This document shows, piece after piece, positions 15,482-23,713 of a stretch of DNA of 64,000 nt (the first letter of the stretch is position 1; each line of letters starts with the position of its first letter). The stretch covers positions 2,976,001 to 3,040,000 of the forward strand of contig NZ_JBBODF010000001.1 in the NCBI RefSeq assembly GCF_038002825.1, written 5' to 3'. The DNA is from Paenibacillus sp. FSL H8-0048 (GTDB lineage Bacteria > Bacillota > Bacilli > Paenibacillales > Paenibacillaceae). A program made the position numbers and the translations under genes. Under the pieces are notes generated by a model. That model was not told where the DNA came from and made no database searches. It saw only the letters and a list, made by a program, of their open reading frames with translations.

Positions 15482-17491
15482 ATGATTATCTCATGTCAAA
15501 ATATCCAAAAATACCACGGTGCCCAGCTCGTTCTGAGCGATGTCACCTTCGATATCCGCCAAGGCGAAAAAATCGGCCTGATCGGCCGCAACGGCTGCGG
15601 CAAAACCACCCTCTTCCACTTGCTCAGCGGGGAAGAACGCCCGGACCAAGGACAGCTCTCCATCCGCCGGGGCAGCGTCATCGGCCTGCTTGCCCAGATT
15701 CAGGAGGTGAACGAGAGCGACACGGTCTATGCCGTCCTCCAGCGCAGCTTCGCGGAGCAGCTCGGCTGGCAGCGCCGCCTGCGGGAGCTGGAGCAGGAGA
15801 TGTCTTCCTCCGGTGCGGGTGACAACGAGCAGGCCTGGAACCGGCTGCTTAAGGAATACGGCACCCTACAGGAGAAGTTCGAGGCCGCAGGCGGCTATGA
15901 GCTCGAAGCCTCGATCCAACGTGTAGCCTCAGGGCTGGGGATTGGAACGGAGCAGTATGACCGCCGCTTCTCTTCCCTCTCGGGCGGAGAGAAGACCAAG
16001 GTAGGGCTGGCCGAGCTGCTGCTGCGCCGTCCCGACATCCTGCTGCTCGATGAGCCGACCAACCATCTGGACATGGAGGCTATCGAGTGGCTGGAGCAAT
16101 TCCTCCAGAGCTATGACGGCACGGTGCTGGCGATCTCCCATGACCGTTATTTCCTGGATGCCGTGGTGAAGAAGGTCATCGAGCTTGAAGACGGGGAGGC
16201 TTTCACCTTCCATACGAACTACAGCGGCTATCAGGTGGAGAAGGAAGCCCGGCTCCTTCAGCAATTCGCTGACTACCAGGAGCAGCAGAAGAAGATCAAG
16301 CAGATGCAGGAGAGTATCAAAAGGCTGATTGAATGGGGCAACCGCTCCAATCCGCCGAACCCTTCCTTCCACCGCCGTGCGGCGTCCATGCAGAAGGCGC
16401 TGGACCGGATGGTCAAGGTCAAACGCCCGATTCTGGAGCGGAGGTCCATGGATCTGCAGCTCCAGCAGGAGGACCGGACCGGCAACCAGGTCGTCATCCT
16501 GGACCGGATCAGCAAGTCTTACGGGGAGCGCAGGCTCTTCTCGGCCGCCAGCGATATTCTGAGATACGGCGAGACCACCGCACTGATCGGCGGCAACGGA
16601 GCAGGCAAAAGCACCCTGCTGAAGATCATCCTCGGCCAGGAGACACCAGACAACGGGAGCTGTACGCTTGCTTCCAGAGCTGTCGTCGGTTATCTGGCCC
16701 AGGAAGCTGTGCCGGAGGAGGGCGGCCACTCCGTGCTGCGGTATTTCCGCGAGGAAGCCGGACTTGAAGAAGGCGAAGCCCGCGGCCAGCTGGCCCGCTT
16801 CCTTTTCTACGGCAGCGATGTCTTCAAAAGCATCAACAACCTCTCTGGAGGAGAATGGACCCGGCTGCGCTTCGCGGTCCTGATGCACAAGAGGCCGAAC
16901 CTGCTGATTCTGGATGAGCCGACCAACCATCTGGATATCGATTCCCGCGAGGCGCTCGAGGAAGCGCTGGAGGAGTTCCCCGGCACCGTGCTGGCGGTAT
17001 CCCATGACCGTTATTTCATCAACCGCTGCTTCGGCAAGCTCTGGCATATTGACGGCGGACGCTTCTCCTCCTTCCCGGGCAACTACGAGTACTATAAAGA
17101 AAAGCAGGCCGAAGCCGTCCAGCGGCAGGAGGTCACGCAGCCGGAACCTTCCGGGGGCAGCACCGGTAAGCCCCGTTCTGTAAACGGGCGGGCAGACCAA
17201 TCCCCTGCCTCAGCAGGTTCGGATACGGAATCCGCTTCCTCTCGCCGCAGGAATACCGGGGGTTCTCCCTCCGGCCCTGCCAGTCCGAACCGCAAGCCGC
17301 GTCCGGCGGCTTCGTGGGAGCAGGACATTGCCGCAGCAGAAGCACAGCTTGCTCTTATCGATACGGAGATGCTTGATCCGCGAATGTCGAGCAATGCAGA
17401 GAAGCTGGCAGAGCTGCAAGGAATGAGAGATGCTGCGCAGCAGAAGCTCGATGACCTGTATAGCGGCTGGTTAAGCGAAGCGGAGATGTGA
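15482..17491 (+). CDS. ABC-F family ATPase (possible ribosome-protection protein)
   Basis: 669-residue soluble ATPase with two ABC domains and no membrane segments. Domain 1 has Walker A GRNGCGKT, signature LSGGEKTK and LLLDEPTNHLD. Domain 2 has GGNGAGKS, LSGGEWTRL and LILDEPTNHLD. A long Arg/Lys-rich interdomain linker (about residues 240-330, with the HRRAASMQKALDRM segment) would reach the ribosomal tRNA sites. A C-terminal extension of about 100 residues ends in a coiled coil. ABC-F proteins act on ribosomes, either as translation factors or in resistance to macrolides, lincosamides and pleuromutilins. The attenuator-like leader favours resistance. ATG chosen behind AAAGGAG. Confidence 0.88.
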   Translation: MIISCQNIQKYHGAQLVLSDVTFDIRQGEKIGLIGRNGCGKTTLFHLLSGEERPDQGQLSIRRGSVIGLLAQIQEVNESDTVYAVLQRSFAEQLGWQRRLRELEQEMSSSGAGDNEQAWNRLLKEYGTLQEKFEAAGGYELEASIQRVASGLGIGTEQYDRRFSSLSGGEKTKVGLAELLLRRPDILLLDEPTNHLDMEAIEWLEQFLQSYDGTVLAISHDRYFLDAVVKKVIELEDGEAFTFHTNYSGYQVEKEARLLQQFADYQEQQKKIKQMQESIKRLIEWGNRSNPPNPSFHRRAASMQKALDRMVKVKRPILERRSMDLQLQQEDRTGNQVVILDRISKSYGERRLFSAASDILRYGETTALIGGNGAGKSTLLKIILGQETPDNGSCTLASRAVVGYLAQEAVPEEGGHSVLRYFREEAGLEEGEARGQLARFLFYGSDVFKSINNLSGGEWTRLRFAVLMHKRPNLLILDEPTNHLDIDSREALEEALEEFPGTVLAVSHDRYFINRCFGKLWHIDGGRFSSFPGNYEYYKEKQAEAVQRQEVTQPEPSGGSTGKPRSVNGRADQSPASAGSDTESASSRRRNTGGSPSGPASPNRKPRPAASWEQDIAAAEAQLALIDTEMLDPRMSSNAEKLAELQGMRDAAQQKLDDLYSGWLSEAEM

Positions 17492-17541
17492 ATTTGTTTT
17501 GTGACAGACTAAATACTAAATCTAAGATAGAGGTGACCGTA

Positions 17542-18015
17542 ATGACATTAACCCCGGAAATTGCGAAATATTGGGAGAGTTATCTGGCGGAGCATCCGGA
17601 AGCGGCGGACAAATTCGACAGCGCCTGGGCGTTCGGCGACAATCCCCGGCTGGCAGACGAGCTGCTGGATCTGGTGCTGAGAGGAATCAAGACAGGAACC
17701 GCGCAGAATTATGAGCTGATTAAGGCTCAGGGGCTGAGCATGCCTTTTACAGGCGGATTATCCGTCCTGCTGGACAGCACAGGTCAGCCGCGGGCGATCA
17801 TAGAAACAACGAAGGTGGAGGTCGTTCCGTTCGCTGAGGTAACCGCTGAATTTGCCTACTCCGAAGGAGAAGATGACCGCAGCCTAGAATCCTGGCGCTA
17901 CGAGCATGAAGTGTTCTTCACCAGAGAGCTGGAGCGTGAGGGTAAGCCCTTTGACCCGGAGATGAGGGTGGTCTGCGAGAGCTTCCAGCTGGTGCATATT
18001 AACAACGAATCGTAA
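17542..18015 (+). CDS. ASCH-domain protein
   Basis: 157-residue protein with an ASCH domain (PUA-like beta barrel): an N-terminal helical part, then the GIKTGTAQNYELIKAQG segment near residue 50 that resembles the substrate loop of the family, and VVCESFQLV near the end. ASCH proteins bind RNA, and some (YqfB) hydrolyse N4-acetylcytidine; which applies here is unknown. Start ATG at 17542 follows GAGGTGA; the longer frame from 17488 overlaps the ABC-F stop and lacks a good site. Lies 50 bp after the ABC-F gene and shares the terminator that follows. Confidence 0.82.
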   Translation: MTLTPEIAKYWESYLAEHPEAADKFDSAWAFGDNPRLADELLDLVLRGIKTGTAQNYELIKAQGLSMPFTGGLSVLLDSTGQPRAIIETTKVEVVPFAEVTAEFAYSEGEDDRSLESWRYEHEVFFTRELEREGKPFDPEMRVVCESFQLVHINNES

Positions 18016-18026
18016 ATCAATCTAAA

Positions 18027-18059
18027 AAGGCTGCTTCTTCACTTCGAAGAGGCAGCCTT
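18027..18059 (+). terminator. Terminator after the ASCH gene
   Basis: AAGGCTGC and GCAGCCTT arms with an inner TCTTC/GAAGA pairing around ACTTC. The following T-run is weak. Confidence 0.65.
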
Positions 18060-18114
18060 CATTGTATATGTGCAGTTAGTAGTTGTGGGACTTAGCTATT
18101 GCTGCGGGCGGGTC

Positions 18115-18270
18115 TTAGAATTTCCAGATGCCCATTATCCAGCCGATCAACGAGATCCATAAGGGAATACTGATCAGGACACCCCATACCAGGCCCGTGG
18201 CGATATTGCCCTCTGTAGGCCGGGTCATTCCCTCCTGCGCAAGCGGAAGTCTTAGCTCTTCTTGTTCCAT
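18115..18270 (-). CDS. Small membrane protein (51 residues)
   Basis: Hypothetical protein with a 20-residue polar start (MEQEELRLPLAQEGMTR) and one long or two short hydrophobic segments from about residue 24 to 49 rich in Trp, Gly and Ile. The start is supported by a perfect AGGAGGGG ribosome binding site 5 bp before the ATG. I do not recognise a family. It stands alone, converging with the ASCH gene. Confidence 0.62.
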   Translation of the reverse strand: MEQEELRLPLAQEGMTRPTEGNIATGLVWGVLISIPLWISLIGWIMGIWKF

Positions 18271-18472
18271 GCGATCCCCTCCTAAAATTCTTATCGTCAA
18301 AGCAGAGGAAAAAATGTAGACCGCCAGGCCCAAAAAGAGATGTTTTCGATAAATTTTTTAGATATAAAGGCTCAGCGGATAATCATTGTAAAGGCTTACA
18401 TAAATAATATTAACCAAAAACTGTATTACTAAAACTTATATACACTCTTGGTTATCTATTCTATGCAGTGCT

Positions 18473-19090
18473 TTAGTCCAATATTACTTCTTTTTCGGGA
18501 TGATGTAAATATTGGAACATAGTGCGCAGCTGCTCTGCCGTGTTGCGTTCTTCAGACAATTCGGGCAATGCATCCTCGGCAAAAAATCCAACACCGCTCG
18601 TCTCCACACCACCCGCCGCCTCCCCGCCGGTTATTCTGCACAGAATGAACATTTTATAGGTATGGTATGGCTCCGGCGGATGCTGATGGAACTTTTTATC
18701 CATTACAGCAAGCAGACGGACCGCTTCTGCCTGGTAGCCGGATTCCTCGGCAATTTCTTTGACAGCCACCTCACTTGGTGACAGGCCGATATCGGCCCAC
18801 CCTCCGGGCAGCGCCCATTTTCCGTCGAGCTTCTCGTGTACGAGCAGAATTTTATCATCCTTGAAAATAACTCCCCGGATATCCACCTTAGGTGTGCTAT
18901 ACCCGCCTTCGCCCGCGAAGGAGAGCCGGATGCGCTCCTTGCTCTCATACGTATAGTTCGCCAGAATATCCACGCTCAGCTCGCGCAGTGCCTGATAACG
19001 CTCAATATCAAATACATCCTTGGCATACGTCAGTCCGGTCTGGGCAATCCCTTGAATTTCTTTGGCCCAGGTTAACCATTTCGGTTCCAT
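18473..19090 (-). CDS. NUDIX hydrolase with N-terminal NUDIX_N domain
   Basis: 205-residue hydrolase of nucleoside diphosphate-linked compounds. The N-terminal helical domain (about 1-60, WLTWAKEIQGIAQTGLTYA) matches the NUDIX_N type often found with ADP-ribose or nucleotide-sugar pyrophosphatases. The NUDIX box is at about 95-118 (GGWADIGLSPSEVAVKEIAEESG), close to the GX5EX7REUXEEXGU form but with Lys in place of the usual Arg before the first Glu pair. ATG at 19090 behind AAGGCGG preferred over a GTG two codons upstream. Confidence 0.85.
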   Translation of the reverse strand: MEPKWLTWAKEIQGIAQTGLTYAKDVFDIERYQALRELSVDILANYTYESKERIRLSFAGEGGYSTPKVDIRGVIFKDDKILLVHEKLDGKWALPGGWADIGLSPSEVAVKEIAEESGYQAEAVRLLAVMDKKFHQHPPEPYHTYKMFILCRITGGEAAGGVETSGVGFFAEDALPELSEERNTAEQLRTMFQYLHHPEKEVILD

Positions 19091-19140
19091 AAGCACACCG
19101 CCTTCACTCGGATTTAGTTACGCTATTTCTTCCAGACGCT

Positions 19141-20103
19141 CTACTCACACAGCATCAGATGACGGGAGAACGAACCCTTTCGTGCCACACAACGGTCTAC
19201 AATTGTAAAACCGGCCGCCGCAATCATCTCATCCACCGCCTCAATCGCCACAATGACCACTCTGTCCGCAATCCGCCGCGTATGACTAAGAATCGCAAAC
19301 TGCTCTTCGGGGGTAATCCGTGAATACAGATTATAAGGCATATCCACGATCGCTGCATCGTAATGCTCCTCAATATCTGCGATATCCCCGAGCGTAACAA
19401 CACTCTCGAAGCCGAAATGAGCGATGTTCGTCCGTGCACCTGCCGCTATGAGCGGGTTAATATCACGGCCGACGACATCGATTCCCATCGACAGAGCTTC
19501 CACCATTACTGTGCCAATTCCGCAGCAGGGATCGATCAGCTTCACACCGGGTATGCGCGGAACCGCCATATTGACCGCTGCCCGGGCTACCCGTGTGCTG
19601 AGCGCTATGGAGTAGCTTCGGGGCTTGTGCATCTGCCGAAACCAGGTTGCATTGTTCTTATGATAAGGGCCGAAGTACCAGCGTCCGCCGAGCGTCACAA
19701 TCCCGTACACCAGCTCCGGATGGTTCACATCCGCCTCTCCCTCAATCCGCAGGCCGATTTCCCGCTCAATCACTCTGCGCTCACCGTATTCTATTTTTTT
19801 CTCAGGAGCCAGATCATTAGTCTTCACAAAAATAACCTTGAAGCTCCGCCCCCCCAGTTCTACCTGCTCTGTCTGCTTGTAGATCTCCGGGAGCGTGTCC
19901 CCTTCGTACATCACATCTATCCGCTCTTTGATAAAAGGACTGCGGCTGACATCCGCCTCTACCCCGCTTGCGAATATAGCCGGAGGGATCTCCCTGCCGA
20001 ACAGGCAGCGTAGCTCCATCCCGCATAATGAGGTCTCATCCGGCGAATGGGCATACGTATAAATATATATCGGTTCAACACTTGCAGATATGTTCGTTGA
20101 CAC
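19141..20103 (-). CDS. TRM11-like SAM-dependent methyltransferase
   Basis: 320-residue methyltransferase with a THUMP-like N-terminal half and a Rossmann C-terminal half. The SAM-binding motif I is LIDPCCGIGTVMVEALSMG, followed by GRDIN. Motif IV is DMPYNLYS, a variant of the (D/N)PPY motif of enzymes methylating exocyclic amino groups, as in tRNA guanosine N2-methyltransferases Trm11/TrmG10. The start is uncertain: a GTG at 20103 after AGGAG gives STNISASVEP; a longer frame begins with GTG at 20172. Target RNA is inferred from family only. Confidence 0.78.
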   Translation of the reverse strand: MSTNISASVEPIYIYTYAHSPDETSLCGMELRCLFGREIPPAIFASGVEADVSRSPFIKERIDVMYEGDTLPEIYKQTEQVELGGRSFKVIFVKTNDLAPEKKIEYGERRVIEREIGLRIEGEADVNHPELVYGIVTLGGRWYFGPYHKNNATWFRQMHKPRSYSIALSTRVARAAVNMAVPRIPGVKLIDPCCGIGTVMVEALSMGIDVVGRDINPLIAAGARTNIAHFGFESVVTLGDIADIEEHYDAAIVDMPYNLYSRITPEEQFAILSHTRRIADRVVIVAIEAVDEMIAAAGFTIVDRCVARKGSFSRHLMLCE

Positions 20104-20265
20104 TACAATTTCGCTCCTGTCGCTTCCGCCGCTCCCGGCGGTTCCTTGGCTTAAACTAAGTAAGTCTATCACGGTTACTGCCAGTAATCAACAGCCTGCA
20201 AGGAACTGTTCCCCAAGCTACGCAGGTCTGGTCACCCTCTGTTGGTGGGGTGGGACAATCCTTTT

Positions 20266-20294
20266 TTGATCCCTCGGGATATCTCCAGTATAAT
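20266..20294 (+). promoter_or_regulatory. Promoter of the M20 dipeptidase gene
   Basis: -35 TTGATC (20266-20271), 17-bp spacer and consensus -10 TATAAT (20289-20294), followed by a 114-bp leader to the ATG at 20409. Confidence 0.6.
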
Positions 20295-20408
20295 GAATGC
20301 ATTACACTGCCGAACCTGAGCCGCAGAGACCCTCCGTTATGCATGTTGCCGCATAATACGGGTAGCTGTGGTATTAAGCAGCGAATTCCAAGGAGGTACA
20401 TACCTACA

Positions 20409-21764
20409 ATGTCATACGAAACTTACTTTCAGGCTGAGCGTGAAGCCCAGCTTGGCGAACTCAAGCAATGGCTGGCGATCCCCAGCATTTCAGCCCTGTC
20501 CAGCCACAAAGAAGATATCAATGCCGCTGCCGGCTGGCTGGTAGAGACCCTGAAGCGTGCAGGCCTTGAGAATATCGAGCTGCATCCTACAGCCGGTCAT
20601 CCAGTGATCTATGCCGATTACCTTCATGCCCCCGGCAAGCCGACCATTCTGGTCTACGGCCATTATGATGTACAGCCGGTTGATCCGCTGAACCTGTGGA
20701 CTACGCCTCCGTTTGAACCGGAGATCCGTGACGGCAAGCTCTATGCACGCGGCGCTACAGACGACAAGGGCCAGGTATTCATGCATATCAAAGCCATCGA
20801 GGCTATCCTCAAGCAAGAAGGCACTCTGCCGGTCAACATCAAGCTCTGCATCGAAGGGGAAGAGGAGATTGGCAGCGTCAACCTGCCGCCATTCCTGGAA
20901 GCTAACCAGGACAAGCTCGCAGCAGATGCCGTCCTCGTCTCTGATACCTCCCTGCTGGAGCGCGGACGCCCTGCCATCTGCACTGGACTCCGTGGTCTCT
21001 GCTCCATGGAGGTCACAGTGAACACCGCCCTGACTGATTTGCACTCCGGCTCTTACGGCGGCGGCGTTCCTAACGCGCTGCATGCGCTGGTCTCGCTGCT
21101 GAGCACCCTTCACGATGACAAGGGCCGCGTATCTGTAGAAGGCTTCTACGAAGGCGTGCCTGCCCTGTCCCCGCTGCTGCGCGAAGAATTCGCTAAGCAA
21201 GGCGTGGACGAAGACAAAATCCGGACCGCTCTCGGCCTGGAGCAATTGTACGGCGAAGAAGGCTACACCTTCGTGGAACGGGTCGGCGCGCGTCCAACGC
21301 TTGAGCTGAACGGCGTATACGGCGGCTTCCAAGGTGAAGGCAGCAAGACCGTGATCCCGAAGGAAGCTCATGCCAAGATTACCTGCCGTCTCGTTGGAGA
21401 CCAGGACCCGCAGCACATTCTGGATGCCGTTGAAGCCCATCTGAAGGCTAATATTCAAAAGGGCGCCAAGGTTACGGTGAAGCAGATGGAGAAGGCGCGC
21501 GCCTTCAACATCGACCCGTCGCACCCGATCCTCCAGACCGCTGCCGATGCTTACGGCAAGGTCTACGGCACCCGCGCCCTCTTCACCAAAGACGGCGGCT
21601 CCATCCCGATCATGGAGAGCTTCGCCCGCATCCTGAAGGCACCGGTCGTCCTGATGGGCTTCGGACTCGATGACGAGAACCTGCATGCACCGGACGAGCA
21701 CTTCAACCTGGAGAACTTCGACAAGGGCCTGCTGACCCTGGTCGAGTTCCTGAAGACCGTCTAA
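20409..21764 (+). CDS. M20 family dipeptidase
   Basis: 451-residue zinc metallopeptidase. Metal and catalytic motifs are visible: YGHYDVQPVDP (first His ligand and Asp), ARGATDDKGQ (bridging Asp), CIEGEEEIGS (general base Glu-Glu pair), and a late HAPDEHF with the final His. A lid/dimerisation domain occupies about residues 190-350. It resembles carnosinase/DapE-like dipeptidases that act on short peptides in the cytoplasm. The ATG is preceded by AAGGAGGT at a slightly long distance. It is a single-gene unit with its own promoter and a strong terminator. Confidence 0.92.
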   Translation: MSYETYFQAEREAQLGELKQWLAIPSISALSSHKEDINAAAGWLVETLKRAGLENIELHPTAGHPVIYADYLHAPGKPTILVYGHYDVQPVDPLNLWTTPPFEPEIRDGKLYARGATDDKGQVFMHIKAIEAILKQEGTLPVNIKLCIEGEEEIGSVNLPPFLEANQDKLAADAVLVSDTSLLERGRPAICTGLRGLCSMEVTVNTALTDLHSGSYGGGVPNALHALVSLLSTLHDDKGRVSVEGFYEGVPALSPLLREEFAKQGVDEDKIRTALGLEQLYGEEGYTFVERVGARPTLELNGVYGGFQGEGSKTVIPKEAHAKITCRLVGDQDPQHILDAVEAHLKANIQKGAKVTVKQMEKARAFNIDPSHPILQTAADAYGKVYGTRALFTKDGGSIPIMESFARILKAPVVLMGFGLDDENLHAPDEHFNLENFDKGLLTLVEFLKTV

Positions 21765-21800
21765 CGTCCAGAACCGACAGCGTATCTGTCATTTCATACA

Positions 21801-21838
21801 GCCAGGCCCCCGGTAGATCGGGGGCCTGGCTTTTTTTT
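21801..21838 (+). terminator. Terminator of the M20 dipeptidase gene
   Basis: GCCAGGCCCCCG paired with CGGGGGCCTGGC around a short loop, followed by eight T. Confidence 0.93.
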
Positions 21839-22022
21839 GTTTGTTTTTGCATAAATTCAGTCTCGCGCACTCACACCAGCACAATGTATGCTGTTTTTGA
21901 CATACATTAGGCCGTGCGCCGGCTTGCGAGCACAATGTATGCTGTTTTTGACATACATTCGGTGCGACCCCCTTATCCCGGAGTCCTCCGTATCAAATCG
22001 GTACTTGTCGTAGCTATGCTCT

Positions 22023-22955
22023 TTATTTCGCTTTTTCTCTCGGCCAGAAGAAGCGGGAGCGGTCTTCTAGAGTCAGGACCCACTCCGCAAAGGTAGCTGG
22101 CGGCATGTTCCGAAGGCTCGTATGCATTCTGCGATTGTTGTAAAAGTCCATGTACCGGTCCACGGCTTCATAGGCCTCTTCGAAGGTGTCGAAGGCCTCT
22201 TTTCGGAACAAATCCCGGTCGATATTGCTGTGGAACGATTCAATAAAAGCATTTAAATCTGGCGTTCGAGGCGGAATGCGTTCATGGGTCATTTCCCAGC
22301 TTTCACACATGTCGCCAAACAGGTGGCTGACGAACTGTGGGCCGTTGTCGGTGCGGATCACCGGGCGTGCGCTGCCAGGGGCGCAGTGTTGCTCCATGGC
22401 GCGTCCCAGCGTCTGGCAGGCGTGCTTGGCCTCACATGACGCTCCGCGGTGGTAGCCGACGATGACACGGGTAAACACATCGATAATACTCAGGACAAAG
22501 AAATGCCGGTCCCGGCCCGCCACGTACCCATACTTAATGTCCATCTGCCAGAGCTGGCCTGCTCCGGTAATGACCCGGTTCTCCGGCAGCTTCCGGGGAT
22601 GCTTAAAGCGTTTGTGGCGCTGCGGCTGCAGGATATCCAGCGCCTGGCACAGCCGGTAGCTTTTCTTGTGATTGAGCCTCAGCCCGCGCTGGTTCCACAA
22701 GCACTTGGCCAGCAGTTTGTATCCGTACACATGCTCTTCTCCAGCGATTAATTCCAGCAGCCATTCCTGGATTTCCTCGTCGCTAATCTTCTCTCCAGAC
22801 TCGGTCAGGGAGTAGCCGGGTACGGGTCTTCCGCGTCCCTGAGGTACGGCCTGTGCCTCCTGCTTCTTGCGTTTCTTACGGTCGTAATACGTAGACTCTG
22901 CGAGCCCCACGAGACGGAGTACCAACGCTGCGGTATTCCCCTGCTTAATGAACAT
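22023..22955 (-). CDS. IS3-family transposase OrfB, copy 2
   Basis: 310-residue integrase-type catalytic protein with the DDE residues in QMDIKYG, RTDNGPQF and NAFIESFHS. It is the same as the copy-1 protein except Thr for Ile near residue 52 (SLTESGEK). All features of an active element are intact, including the open -1 frame upstream of the ATG. Confidence 0.93.
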   Translation of the reverse strand: MFIKQGNTAALVLRLVGLAESTYYDRKKRKKQEAQAVPQGRGRPVPGYSLTESGEKISDEEIQEWLLELIAGEEHVYGYKLLAKCLWNQRGLRLNHKKSYRLCQALDILQPQRHKRFKHPRKLPENRVITGAGQLWQMDIKYGYVAGRDRHFFVLSIIDVFTRVIVGYHRGASCEAKHACQTLGRAMEQHCAPGSARPVIRTDNGPQFVSHLFGDMCESWEMTHERIPPRTPDLNAFIESFHSNIDRDLFRKEAFDTFEEAYEAVDRYMDFYNNRRMHTSLRNMPPATFAEWVLTLEDRSRFFWPREKAK

Positions 22956-22960
22956 GTCGG

Positions 22961-23284
22961 CTACCTCGATTTTTTCGGATAAGCAGGGGTTGGCTTTTTT
23001 AGCAGTTCACGCAGAATTTCGATCTCTAGCTCCTTTTCGCCGAGGATCCTGACCGCCTTCTCGTATTTCTGCTCCACGTCCAGGAGGCGCTTCAATTCCT
23101 CCACCTGCTCCTGGGGATACGGATGCTCTTGTTCCCCATGGGCTTCGCGGTAATCTCTCACCCACTGATTCACCGTCGATGGGGTCACCCCATACTTTCG
23201 GGCAACCACCGCTGCCTTAATGCCAGACAACACCTCTTGCGCGGCTTTCTCTCTTGTTCCTGTTAAGTGTCCCATACCGTTCAT
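22961..23284 (-). CDS. IS3-family transposase OrfA, copy 2
   Basis: 107-residue helix-turn-helix protein identical to OrfA of copy 1. It precedes orfB by 5 bp and is in the frame that would feed a -1 frameshift at the A6 run near its end. Confidence 0.93.
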   Translation of the reverse strand: MNGMGHLTGTREKAAQEVLSGIKAAVVARKYGVTPSTVNQWVRDYREAHGEQEHPYPQEQVEELKRLLDVEQKYEKAVRILGEKELEIEILRELLKKPTPAYPKKSR

Positions 23285-23513
23285 CCTCCTCCTGTTTCTA
23301 GTCTACATTTTTGTGGGGGAGGACTCCAACTTCTTTAGGGGGCTGTGGAGCATTCAGGCCGTGCGCCTGCTTGTTAGCACAATGTATGCTGTTTTTGACA
23401 TACATTAGGCCGTGTGCCGGCTTGCGAGCACAATGTATGCTGTTTTTCACATACATTTAGCCCAACAGAATACCTTCTCCACAGCAGCATTAAACTACTG
23501 TTTCCTATACAAC

Positions 23514-23540
23514 AAAAAAAACCCTTGCGGACAAGGATTT
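23514..23540 (-). terminator. Terminator downstream of tRNA-Gly
   Basis: On the minus strand CCTTG-TCCG-CAAGG followed by a run of eight T, 14 bp after the tRNA 3' end. Confidence 0.75.
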
Positions 23541-23553
23541 CGGAAGTTAAATA

Positions 23554-23627
23554 TGGAGCGGGTGATGGGAATCGAACCCACGCTATCAGCTTGGAAGGCT
23601 GAAGTTCTACCATTGAACTACACCCGC
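23554..23627 (-). tRNA. tRNA-Gly (anticodon UCC)
   Basis: 74-nt gene with encoded CCA. The acceptor arm GCGGGTG pairs with CACCCGC; the D arm has AGTTCAATGGTAGAAC. The anticodon loop CTTCCAA carries UCC, and the T arm reads GTGGGTTCGATTCCCAT. It reads toward the second palindrome array and has its own terminator. Confidence 0.97.
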
Positions 23628-23713
23628 AACTCAAAAACGAGTACAAGAAACATTGTAGCATCACTACGAATAAATTGCAACCCTATTAAATTCAGATACT
23701 GGAGGGCAGGAGG

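Larger units (their letters stand above)
21960..23350 (-). mobile_element. IS3-family insertion sequence, copy 2 (1391 bp)
   Basis: Same length and orientation as copy 1 (9172-10562). Three base differences were found by eye, near 22303, 22392 and 22803; only the last changes a residue. It is flanked by direct repeats CATT (21956-21959 and 23351-23354). The near identity shows recent transposition. Confidence 0.9.
21879..23457. repeat. Second palindrome/spacer array (array 2), interrupted by an IS
   Basis: Four palindromes of the same 26-bp size as array 1 but different arms: AATGTATG, ten-base interior with a T run, CATACATT. They lie at about 21882-21907, 21933-21958, 23381-23406 and 23432-23457. 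Spacers are again 25 bp (beginning AGGCCGTG, ending AGCAC), so the period is again 51 bp. The IS sits at the right base of the second palindrome. The last palindrome is about 100 bp before tRNA-Gly. Confidence 0.82.

Noticed and set aside
20187..20275. Possible SRP-like or other structured RNA upstream of the M20 dipeptidase gene
   Set aside because: CAACAG/CTGTTG and CCTGC/GCAGG can pair and a T-run follows, but the conserved SRP GGUCAGG and GGAAGGA core is absent and the promoter lies immediately downstream.
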